Assembly: GCA_034687125.1 (NCBI GenBank)
Contig: JAQGBZ010000282.1
Span: 19,637-83,636, forward strand
DNA from: Neelides folsomi
Taxonomy: Eukaryota > Arthropoda > Collembola > Neelipleona > Neelidae
DNA length: 64,000 bases
Reading direction: 5' to 3'
The notes beneath the pieces are model-generated. The model worked only from the letters and a program-made list of their open reading frames with translations. It did no database searches and was not told where the DNA came from. The position numbers and the translations under genes were made by a program. Below, piece after piece: positions 39,601 to 51,500 of the stretch (positions within the stretch are counted from its first letter, which is position 1; each line of letters begins with the position of its first letter).

Positions 39601-42600
39601 TTCTTGCCAAAATTAAATTATTACTAAAATTCAATCTTATATTTATTAAAGTTAAAAGTTGTAATTTTGTCTAATTGTTTTATTTAAAATTTTACCTTCA
39701 TACCCTGCCATCTTGAAATTGCTCGCAGAGGTCTAAAAGCTCTCAGAGTTCTCAGTGCTTTAAAAGATCCAATGTTGCTACTGCTCGGTCCATTTCCACT
39801 CAATCGGGATTCAATTTCAAAATAAAATGCAATAACATTCACCTAGAAATTATCTTATAAGTTGAAATGCCCAAATGAATTTTTGATAATTATAATTTTT
39901 ATATTATGTAGAAAAATAGAATTAAAATAAAATAATTTAAATTGTATTACGACAACAATGAAAGCGTCCAGAATGCACCATACATCCGTGAAATATGTCC
40001 ACCAACCAAATGCCATGATTTTGAGAAACATTTCAATGATGAAAACGACCGTGAAGAACAAATTGAACCCAAGCAAGACTTGTTGAAGTCCCAAGTTTCT
40101 CTCCAAGTGAATGTCTTCAAAGCATAAGGTGAAACTCGAAGCAAAGATAAAAAACAAAATGAACCATTCGAAATAGGGATGGAAAACCAATTTAAAGCAA
40201 AACTTCCGAGTTTTTTCCCAACAATTCCAACAACAGCAAACGTCGAAGAGTTCAGATGTGCAGAAAATGTTCCATTCCCAACAAACTTTAGGACAGCAAT
40301 TTTGAGGACTTTCCATGTCACGGAGTAAACTTGAGCTCGTATTCTACATTTTTAATAACTAATTAAAATATAAGAAATAAGATAATAAGAATAATAATTA
40401 AATAATGATTGTAATTATAAAATTACAGTATATTTAAAATGTAAACAAATTATTTATTTCTAACCGCAAGAGCGCTGTCCTTTCTTTCGTTCATCATCGT
40501 TGTTTTAGAACTCACTCTCATGATTTTCTTCTCTGCTCTTTCAATGGCCGCTTGGGCCGCGGCTTTCCGGTTCTTTATTATGACTTTCTTAGCCAATAGA
40601 CGAAATTGTTTTTTTCCAGTGGCATTTGATTTGACCTGTGGATGAATTTTGTTTATTGAATATAAATTAAAAATTTATTTATTTTATATTTGATAATTAT
40701 ATACCCTCGTCATTGAAAGTCTTTTGATTTGCATTGGGGAAATTTGCGCTTCTGATTCTTCACCATCTTCTTCTGTTCCCGGTTCTTTGGGCTTCAGAAA
40801 GATTCCGACGATCCTTTTCAAATTCTCTGATTTTCCTGTGGCTTCTAATTCTTTCTAAACAATGTGTTAATTTAATTGATTAAAAAATAAAATTTAATCA
40901 TGTATTACGTCTCGTTGAGCATTGAGCTCCTCGGTGTTGAAACTGTTGAGCAGCAAAGCCACGAAGAGATTGAGAATAATGAAAGTTCCAACGATGGTGA
41001 TAGCAATAAAAATTACATAACACTTCCACTACAAAAAGTGTCATAATCCAATTTAGTTAAAATTCTTATAATTTCCGGTCCTTATATTTTATTTTTATAG
41101 TGAGTTCTTAGCTCATGCAATTAGAGAAACGTTATATGGTGTGTTAGAAAATGGTTAAATTTGAAGGACTTTGTTTAATTTTAGGAATGTTAATTATCAT
41201 ATCCATAATTTTTATAAAAAAACCTTTCCATCCGATTTCGGGACAGCAAGTGACAAATCGGGCTGTTGAGCTTTCAAACACTCCCACATTGGTTCGATCC
41301 ATTCACCACAAAGGATTCTAAAGACCATCATGAAAGCGTAGCCAAAATGATCAAATCTCCATCTAAAGACCAAAATTAATTATTTTAAATTGTCTGAATC
41401 TCAAAGAAGCTCAATCTTCTATTTATCAATAACATAAAGTACATTTAAATCAGAGTATCATTCTTCATCAAATATGAAAAAAGATAAAACGTACGGTGGG
41501 AATTTCTTTTCATCTAATCCATCACAAGGAGCGGGCGAGGGATTCCGCGTGTTTCCACAAAATGCTTTTTCTGTGTATCCTTCCCCAAGCAGTTGCATCC
41601 CAAGAACAGCAAAAATGTAAATTACAAGTAAAAGAACAATGATGAGATTGATCAAAGCTCCCAAAGTTGAGAAGATGATATTTAAGAGAATTTTCATTGT
41701 TATCCAACTCTGAGCCAGTTTGAAAACTCGAAGCTGTAAACAAAATTGGAATTTAATTTAAAATTCACATGACTTAATTTTATTAAGATTACCAAACGTA
41801 AAGACCCAAATGCAGCTGCATTATCAGAAGAAACTTTCTCCACATAAACAATTTCAATCCAAGAGGCAGTCACGATAAAAAGATCAAACAAATTCCAATA
41901 AGATTTGAAATATTCCTTTTGAAGTGCGAAGAGTTTAAATAAAAACTCGAGAGTGAAGATGACAGTAAATGTCTGAAAAGTTAAAAAATTGTAAAAAAGT
42001 TAAGAAAGCTATCTGTATAAGAATTATAGTAGTTTAGTAGTTATTTGAATATTACAATGTTTCCAATTTTAGAAATGTTTTCTAAAATATATGATGAATC
42101 GTTGTGTTCAATTGACAAGATGATCGTATTAAGGATAATGCAAATTGTTATGAAAGCATCAAACATGAAATGGTTCACAATTGGCTTTAAAGTCATTTTC
42201 ATCTTTTTCAAAGCTCGTTTCACATGTTTCATACAACCTGAAGGTATAATAAAACTTTATTATTTTCTAATTTTATTAAACAAGAATAAGATAAAGTTTT
42301 ATTTAAAAATGGTCATTCGGTATTTGTATTAATATATGACAAATTGCAAAATTACCAAAAAACCCTGTCCTCTTTTTGAACACTTGAACACTTTTAGTTT
42401 TAACATTTTTTGGCAGGACGGTCTGTTTTTTAAAAAAATTGTTGTTAGAAACTTCTAATTAAATTATAACTTGTAAAATGGATATAAAATGTTATTCAAA
42501 CCAAGGGATTGTAATGATGAACCGAAGGTTCTCCATCATCTCCAATTATAGAAACCGCCTCATTAACTTTAATAAAAAAAGATTAATAATTTAATACGAA

Positions 42601-45123
42601 AGATTCTAAAAAATCTTTCATTTCAACTATGTATTCATTTTCATTTTCAATTTAATTTTTGTTTACATAAACTTAATTATAAATTTATTTATATTAATTA
42701 TAAATTCACCTTCATGGTCGACTTGATCTTCAAATGATTCGGTTCGATGGGCTCGTCCTAATAAAACATAATTAAATCAAAGTTATTTTATTGGAAACGT
42801 TATTTTATTGAAAGTGAAAATTCCTAAATTTCATTATGAACTAAAAGAACTTGCTTGCAATGGACCGTTTCCTATCTCTCTGAGCCATCAACTCTCTTTC
42901 TGATGGCGTTCTTCTTCTGTATTTAGCCATTAACTTCACACTCAATTTGACAGGTTCTTTGAAACTGAATGAAGAATCTTGTCGGTGAATTGTTAACTGC
43001 TGATACTTTGTTTTAGGCCCCTATTAATGACAATCAATAGTAATTACAATTTATGTAATTATCACCAATAAACCTATATTAAGTAATTAATTGATAAATT
43101 GTATAATTGATAATTTACAAAGTCAGCTTCTGAAAGTTCTTCCTCATAACTCATCGAGACAACAGCCAACATCAAATTCAGAAGATAGAAATATCCAAGA
43201 AAAACAACAGTGAGGAAATAAAATAACGAAAACCATCCATTCGTTGACATCACCTTTTGAATAAAACATTGATAAAGCTTAATAATTAACCTTTTAAAGC
43301 TTAAATAGTGTTTAATTTTAGTGTTTAATTTTTAATTTAAAAAATCTTACAAATCCTAGAAATACATCAAAATCTTACCAACTCATAAGGTCTTTCCCAA
43401 TAATCCAATGTTATAAGTTGGAATGTTGTGAGCATTGAGTTGAAAAAATTGTCAAAACTTGTCCAGCCATCATCTGGATTTCCTCCTAAATCTTTTAAGC
43501 AAACGTAGCCGTTGGGACAACTCCTTCAAAGTCAAATATTAAAAATGGAGTTTCTATACAATTGATAAATCCTTAACAGTTAATTTGAATAAATCTGTAA
43601 GTTAGTTTGATACCTTATGAGATAAGTTCCATTTCCACATGGCATGAATTCGTCTTCGGGGAAATCTCGCATTAGCCAATTTCGGTGATCGTTCACCCAA
43701 CTTAGGATACACAATGTAAATTAATAAAGAAAAAGTTATTATTTGATTTTTTAAAAATGTAAAAGAAATAAAGACAAGAATATTTTACTATTACTCATTA
43801 TAATACAAATCAACTAAAGGATCATCTGGATTAATGATTGGGTTTCCCCCCGTGTCGGCAATTCCACCTCTTATAATCACACATTTCTGAAGAAGCTTCC
43901 CCATGAACATCTGAAGACCAATGAGGGAAAAGACAATGAGGCAAAAACATGTGAGTGCCATCACTTCAATAAGTTGAACCACAGACCTCAGCAAAGCATT
44001 GATCATCATACGAAGTCCTAAATGAGCAATTAAGTTAAAGAACATTTTACTTTAATTAAAAATTATTAAATACTACCTGGCAAGACAGAAATAGTTTTGA
44101 CAGCTCTCAATACTCTGAACGTTCGAAGAAAGTCCAAATTCCCTGGATTGGATCCTCCGGTATATTCAAGTCCTAAAGTTACCCAACCAGCGACAACACA
44201 TGCAAAGTCCAAGGTATTCCATTTATTTCTCAAATAGGCAAACTTGTTCATTATAAATCCTTTAGCCAAGATCTTTAGCAAACATTCGAAAGTGTACACA
44301 ACGAGCATCATAAAGCTGCATAAAATTAAAAATTATATTAACATTCATTTTCTAAATATTTCTTAATTGATTAAAAGAATTTTCTTTCGTCTTACTCAAC
44401 CAATGCTTTTGGGCTTTCTTCAATCCTTTGTGACGGCTCTGTAATATTTCCTGATCCTTTGGGATCTTCTACGACACGACCACTAGCCAGTAAGAAGATT
44501 TGGGCAATAATAGTTAATATGATGACAATGTCAAAATATTGATTTGTCGCGATCTTGATGGCAAATCTTCGTATCCGACTCAAAGGAGTGAAGATGTAAA
44601 GAGAACTTGTAGCGGAAAATCGGTTGACATAACAAGTTCCAAAATGAGTACTCAGCACGCAGAAAGTCTGGAAAATTATCAAAAGATAATCTTAATGCAT
44701 TATACATTCATAGCGTCAATATTGCTAATCTGACATTTTTAAAATAATTATATTCAACAAATTAATAACAATTTTTATTTATAAACGGATATAGTAAAAT
44801 TATGAGTAAAAGTTGTTGATAATTTACATCTTCAATTATGAACGGATCGACTTCTTCAATTGGACGACCGAGGAATCTAGAGTTGATTGTAACATGTTCA
44901 TCAATACTCACTTCGTCTTCTAATTAAACAAAAAATCATTTTAAAAGATTAACATATGGTTATTGGCCAAATGACTAAAAATAATTAAATGGTATGAAAA
45001 AAAATTAAATAAAAAACCCTCGTTTGGTGGATGTTCTTCAAGCGCAGCAGCTGAATTCCTTGATTTACGTCGTCTATCTAGTAAAGGAGTGGGAGGAGGA
45101 GGAAGAGCAGAAGCCTTCCGCAT
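36688..45123 (-). CDS. Voltage-gated cation channel alpha subunit, DEEA (Nav2/DSC1) type, copy A
   Basis: 31 minus-strand exons give 1789 residues with four 6-TM domains: 45123-45018, 44919-44828, 44667-44396, 44315-44077, 44017-43795, 43700-43614, 43523-43379, 43253-43119, 43020-42855, 42757-42710, 42566-42502, 42422-42356, 42237-42056, 41972-41793, 41733-41495, 41362-41224, 41028-40909, 40854-40705, 40635-40465, 40343-39951, 39842-39696, 39578-39396, 39314-39192, 39088-38897, 38822-38668, 38540-38407, 38320-38136, 37998-37796, 37709-37422, 37318-37099, 37008-36688. Pore residues read Asp (Leu-Asp-Tyr-Trp), Glu (Cys-Gly-Glu-Trp), Glu (Thr-Tyr-Glu-Gly-Trp), Ala (Ser-Ala-Gly-Trp). DEEA marks the invertebrate Nav2 class (Drosophila NaCP60E/DSC1, cockroach BSC1), which passes Ca2+ and Na+, unlike para (DEKA). 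S4 arginines are clear in domains III and IV. The III-IV linker has Ile-Phe-Leu at the inactivation-particle position, and the C-terminus has an IQ calmodulin site. The intron after exon 9 is GC-AG. Confidence 0.93.
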
Positions 45124-45577
45124 GATGTTTTAAAAGTTAATCACAATTTTAAAAGTAAACCGTTTAAAAATATGTAAAAAACATTTTTGTATAAAAGATT
45201 TCGATAGGAACTAACACATTGATCTTGTAAATTATGATATTTTACTTTTGAACTCGATTAAATCGTTAATTTCTTTCTATCTTTAATCACGAGCATAAAT
45301 AATTAAGATAATTCTAAATATCAATTTGATATTAATAACTGACAAAATTTTAAAATAAAATCCCAAGATTTATATTTGACACTTGAACAATAATTACAGC
45401 ATTTGAACAATATTACAGCACTTGAACAACATTACAAATCTTTGGGCATTATATTACAGCGAAAGGAAAACAGATTTTAGCATTTAAGCAAACTATTTAC
45501 ATTGCAATTTTATAAAATGGGATTTACATCATATTAAGTAATTCACTTTGGTAAATAATCTATTTAATTTTTTTCTT
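45124..45577. other. Inter-channel spacer with short tandem repeat
   Basis: Only 454 bp separate copy B's stop codon from copy A's ATG on the minus strand. The spacer must hold the 3' UTR of B and the promoter and 5' UTR of A, unless A is made from a longer transcript. Three degenerate copies of a roughly 20-bp unit (ACTTGAACAATAATTACAGC and variants) lie at about 45380-45436. Confidence 0.55.
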
Positions 45578-48500
45578 TCATTTTTTCCCTTTTGAGTCCC
45601 TTTTCTTTTTATCATTTTGTTGGGGTAGCGGTTGGCGTTTCACAATTGGAATTTCAGTAGAATGGAGTCTAGCATAATATTTCCTCCAAGCTCTTTGGAT
45701 CACAATCGACGCGTTGTTCTGAATTTTCCATATCCTTGTGGAGGAAATAAGTTTTAAAACTTTCCTCTGAGGGAACTGTTGTTTAAACTTCTTTTCCATT
45801 TGGCTTTGAAGCTAAAATAAAATATCATTTTTATTTAAGCTGTTACACGATTCTAATCAATTAATTTAAACTGAATCTAAAATTACAATGTAGATTCCCA
45901 TTATGGATATTTTAATTTTAATATTATGAATCTTTAAATACATTTCTGAAATCATCGCTATCATCCACATGTCCAATGACATGTTTCACAAGAGCATGGA
46001 GAATATCCAAACAATGGATTTTGTTCCCTCTGGCAATTGGCAAATTGAAAAGAACGATCGCCACGATATTTGGTTTGGGAATATTCAAAGGAGCTTCGAG
46101 ACTTGCCAAAAACTCCGAAAGTAGATCAAAACTTATAAATTGAGTTGCAGCAGGATCATACCTAATTACACATTTTTATTACAGATACTTGATAATTATT
46201 GAAATAAATAATTTACTACACTAAAATATATATTAATTAACATAAAGACTCTACCAATATAAAGCTTATGCAAAAATAAAATTATGTAACTTGCCTTCCC
46301 CATCTTCTATAAAACATGTCAAGATCGTCTTCCACAATTCCAATATCTTCCTCTTTATTGGCCTCTTCGAAATTTTCCAAAATAACGGCAATGTACATGT
46401 TAATGACAATGTGCCAGCAAATTGCAATGTAAGATATCATGTATCCCGTCATTAACATACGGTTGATACAGTCGGGTTCATTGGGACCGCCGCATTTTAA
46501 CTTTCGGTATTTCCCGCATATGGGCTCTTCACTTTGAAAAAGAGCGTCATAAACTTCGTTCCAACCTGCTGAAGTCATCAACCTGTGAAGTCAGAAAATT
46601 GGCAATTTTAAAACTACAGATATTAGTACTTACATTTTACTAATATTTATTGCATTTCGTCAATTCAGTTTAGTAATGCAGAGAAATATTAATGAATGTA
46701 CCTCAATAGAACAAGGCAAGACTGGAAGAAAGTTTCAAAGTTGAAAAAGTCATCATAGGTGTCATATTTTGGAGCTTTACCAAAAAATGACATTCCAAGA
46801 ATGGCGTAAATAAAAGTGATGAGGGCAAGGAGAGCACCAATGTTGTATAAAGCTGGTAAGGAGACAATTAAAGCATAAAGCAATTTTCGAATTCCTTTTG
46901 CAGCCTGAAATTAATCAAATTAATAATAAGTTTATTTAATGAGCTTGGTATTTGAAAAATATATCCTAAAGTTCAAAAATAATTCAAATAATTTGTCTCA
47001 AAATTCACTTTTATGAATCTAAGGATTCGTCCTATCCTAAACACCCGAACAACTCTTATGATAGCTGGATCAATAGCTCCCTCAATTTTAAAAAAGAATG
47101 TTTCGACAATGGAGACGGAAATGAGGATAAAATCAAATATATTCCAACCCACGGTGAAATAATGATATCGAAAACCAATTACTTTGATCACAAATTCTAA
47201 AAATTTATATAAATTGATTAATTATGATTTTAAACTTAATTTTATTAAGTTATGTATAAAATAAATAGAAAATATTACCTAAAATGTAAATAGTGATGAA
47301 GAAAAAATCCAAAGTTTTAAGGATGTGGGTATTAAATTGACTTTGGTTATATTCATCAAATCCCATTGCAATCATGTTGAGAAAAATTATTAAAAAGATG
47401 AACATTTCAAATCTAAAATAATGATATATAAAACCTACATTAAAATTTATAAACATGATATTTCTTATCATTTATGAGAGATTTTAATTATGTGTTTATT
47501 TATAAATTGGAAAGGAGATTAATACTTTTGTGAAATTGCAATATCATAAAAGAGTGCAATGTAATTGTTCATTGGACGCGTTATGACTCTCTTTGGCTTC
47601 TTCCTTCCCAGTTTTTTCATGGCTGTGTAGTATTGCCTTTGAGTTGGAGTGAGAAAAACTTGGAGAAGATTCCCTTCATACTGAAGAGAGAAAAAATGTA
47701 AAAAAATCTTTCAAAAACACAATAAATCAATAAAATCAATAAATGATAATGATTTTGAAAAATGAATTAATTATTAAAAAGATTGGAAAGAACAAAGTTA
47801 TGAACCTTTTTCTTGAGCATGTTGAAATTGTCAATGATGACTCCAATGAAGAGATTCAAAGTGAAAAATGATCCTAGTACAATAAATACAACGTAAAATA
47901 AATGATACCACAACTGTCGATCAGTCTTATGATTCTCGTTTTCTCTTCCAATATCAACTGACAATTTCATGATTTCCATCCAACCTTCAAAAGTAGCCTG
48001 AAATAATAATCCGATATAATTGACAAAATAAAGCCATTATGCATTAAGTTATTAAGAATAATTTTAAAGTTAAATTTCAAAGCTTGTTATTATCATACAA
48101 TTTGATAAAGTGAAAGGTAAGCTTCGAAAACGTTATCAAAATTAGGATCGAAATTGACCCAAGAAAAACCCTTTTCTAGGGCGAGCTCACAACATTCTGT
48201 GAAGTTATAAACGTGTTTACCCTACAAAATTAAAGTAATATATTATTATAACATATTTAAGGTAAAGTATTTATATAAATGGGTATTTCAAATTCCTATG
48301 ATCTAGCAATAAAAGGAAATTTTATGAATAAAGTAACAAAGATTATTACATCTTTTCCTTCATGTTCTTCTCTATAAGGAACAAGTTCTCCTGTTCTATC
48401 ATTAATACATCTATAGAATCTTCCTTTGAACAATTGAACTCCCATGATGGAAAAAACTAGCCAAAATAAAAGGCAGACGAGTAAGACATTGATAATGGCC

Positions 48501-51500
48501 GGGATTGAATAAATCAGAGCGTTCACTACGACCTGGTAAAACGAATTTTATTAAATTGTATAAGTGTATAATTTGATTGTAATTATAAAATTAAACGTAA
48601 CATGAATATAATGTTGGTTAAAAGTTACTTTCATTCCTTGCCATCTTGAAATTGCTCTTAATGGTCTAAAAGCCCTCAAAGCTCTCAGAGCCTTTAAAGC
48701 GCCCAAATTAGATCTTTTACTTTCGATATTGTCACCAGAGGCAATTTCCAAATAAACCAAAACCAAATTGACCTATTTAATAATTAAAGATAAATATAAC
48801 ATCTACTGGATTTAAATAAATTAAACATTAAATGTCAAATTTTGTACTAAAGAAAGAACATTTGAGATAGAATAATTAAGCAGGAATTATTATTACGATA
48901 ACAATGAAAGCATCCAAAAGGCACCAAAAGTTAGTGAAATATTTCCAGAACCCCAAAGCCGTCAATTTGAGTAACATCTCAATGATGAACACAATTGTAA
49001 AGAAAGTGTTCATGTTGAATAAAACCAATTGAAGGTTCTTGTTGTTTTCCAAATTGACATCGTCGAAGCAAAGAGCAATACTCGAAGAGAAGATGAGAAA
49101 GAGGATGAACCATTCGAAATAGGAATAAGTTACCACTTTTAAGCAAATCTTTCTGATCCGATCCCAAACTTTCCAACAGCAGCAAACTTCAATAAACTCA
49201 GAAAATCCGAGGATATTCCATCCCCAGCATCTTTCAGGGCAACATCTGTCTGGTGTTGAAGAAACCTTCACTTGGGTAGAACTTGTCTGTAAAACAAGCA
49301 AGCAATTAAAAGCTGGCCTTATGTTAAATGTTGTTTATATAAATAAAGTTAATATGTATATTTAAATAAACCTCAAGTAAACTATCTTTATTTTCCATTG
49401 ACGTTTTCGAGTTTAATCTCATGACTGCCTTTTCCCCCTTTTCAATAGCTGTCAAAGCCGCGGCTTTTCTGTTTCTCATAATCACCCGCTTAGTCACCAT
49501 TTTGAATTTCTTTTTCCGTTCGACCTTTCTGACCTAAATTAAATGAGTTAAATCGACTTAATTCAAGGAATAATTGTGAATCTAATGTAAATATTCTATA
49601 ATAAAATGATTTATTTTGAATATAAATGATGTTATTTTCTAAATATTATTTTAAAAATTGCATGTGTTAGGGCAATCTCCGCTGCTTTGTCCACTTCCTC
49701 TGGCTGTTCTTCCTCTTCTTCTTTCGGTTTCATAAAAAGTCCCACGATTGTTTTCATGTTTTCTACTTTACCGGACGCTTCCAACTCTTTCTGAAGACAA
49801 AAGGCAATTTGCATTAGCTTCATAACTTATACAATTAAAAGTTGAGTTATTAGGGAATTGCCTCTCTTTGAGCATTCAATTCCTCGGTATTGAAACTGTT
49901 GAGCAAAAGAGCCAAAAAAAGATTGAGGACGATGAAAGTTCCAACAACTGTGCCCAAGATGAAGATCACAAAACATTTCCACTAAAGAATTATTTAAATA
50001 TTATCATTCGTTTAAAAATCCATTTTTTATAAAGGTTTATTGTACTTGAAAATAAAAAGAATAAAAACCTTTCCATCTGATTTCATTGGATATAATGAAG
50101 GATCGGGTTCTTGAGCTGTTAAGCATTCCCACATGGCTTCAATCCATTCGCCACAAAGGATTCGAAAAATCATCATAAAGGCATAACCAAAATGATCAAA
50201 TCTCCATCTAATGTATAACAAGTTAATTTAAACATTCATGAAAGTAATTTAGCGTAAATTCATTAAGCTTAAATTAAACATTTTAAAAATAATTTACGTG
50301 GGAAAATCAAATGTTTTTTCTCCTTCGCATTTGGCATGAGTTGGATCCCCATTGACACCACAAAAGGCTTTCTGCGTATATCCCTCACCCACAAATTGCA
50401 TTCCAAGGACTGCAAAGATGTAAATGACGAGCAAAACAACAATAATTAGATTACACAAAGCCCCCATAGTGGCAAAAATGATGTTAAGCAGAACTTTCAT
50501 CGTGATCCAATTATTAGCTAATTTGAAAATTCGGAGCTGAAAGAATTGAAAATTAAAAGTATTATCAAATTGAATTAAATATTAATTTTTATAGGATACA
50601 ATTAATGATGATTATTTAGAATTTTTAACCAAACGCAAAGATCCAAACGCAGCTCCATTTTCGATCGCCCCGCCAGCCACTACAACGATTTCAACCCATG
50701 AAGCCGTAACAATCAAAAGATCAAACAAATTCCATCCAGATTTGAAATAATCTTTTTGCAATGCAAGCAACTTGAAAGAAAGTTCAAGCGTAAAGATTCC
50801 AGTGAAGATCTAACCGTTGAAAAATATTATAAACAAGTTGCTTAATTGTTATCATGTTATAAAATACTCGGCATTTTCAATATTTTGATTTGATTATTTT
50901 ATAACATACGTAATTGGCGTATTCGGAAACAGTGACTAATATTTCAGAAGAATTATGATGTTCAGTGGACATGATGATTGTATTCAAAATAATACAAATA
51001 GTAATGAAGATTTCAAAAACTCTGTGTGTGACCAAAGGCTTGAACTTCACTTTGAATTTCTTCATTAAAACTCGAATTTTTCGTCTGAAATCTATTTTGA
51101 ATTTGAGCAATTAAAATGAGAATAGTTGAGAAATTGAAGTGATTCAAAATTTAGAATATTTTACATTCAACAACATTAACCTTGCTTGGGGTTGGATGGT
51201 GTTTGTGAGATTGTTAGAATACTTTGAGACGACTCTTTTGGAAGTACCTTAAAAATAAATTGCCAACAATATAATATTGCTAAAATTATATTTAATTTTA
51301 ATAATTTATGCGAAAATGTCATTTTAAAATATTAAGTTTTACAATAATTTTCTCATCTGTTTTGCTTGTTTTTCCTCCTGAAATTTTACGACCCACTAAG
51401 ATTAAAAAGAAAATTAGTTAGATTTGATAATTATCTATTAATTAATTTTTTTAAATGTTGGTAATGGTAGAGTGTATTTCATTAACTTAATTCCTTACCA

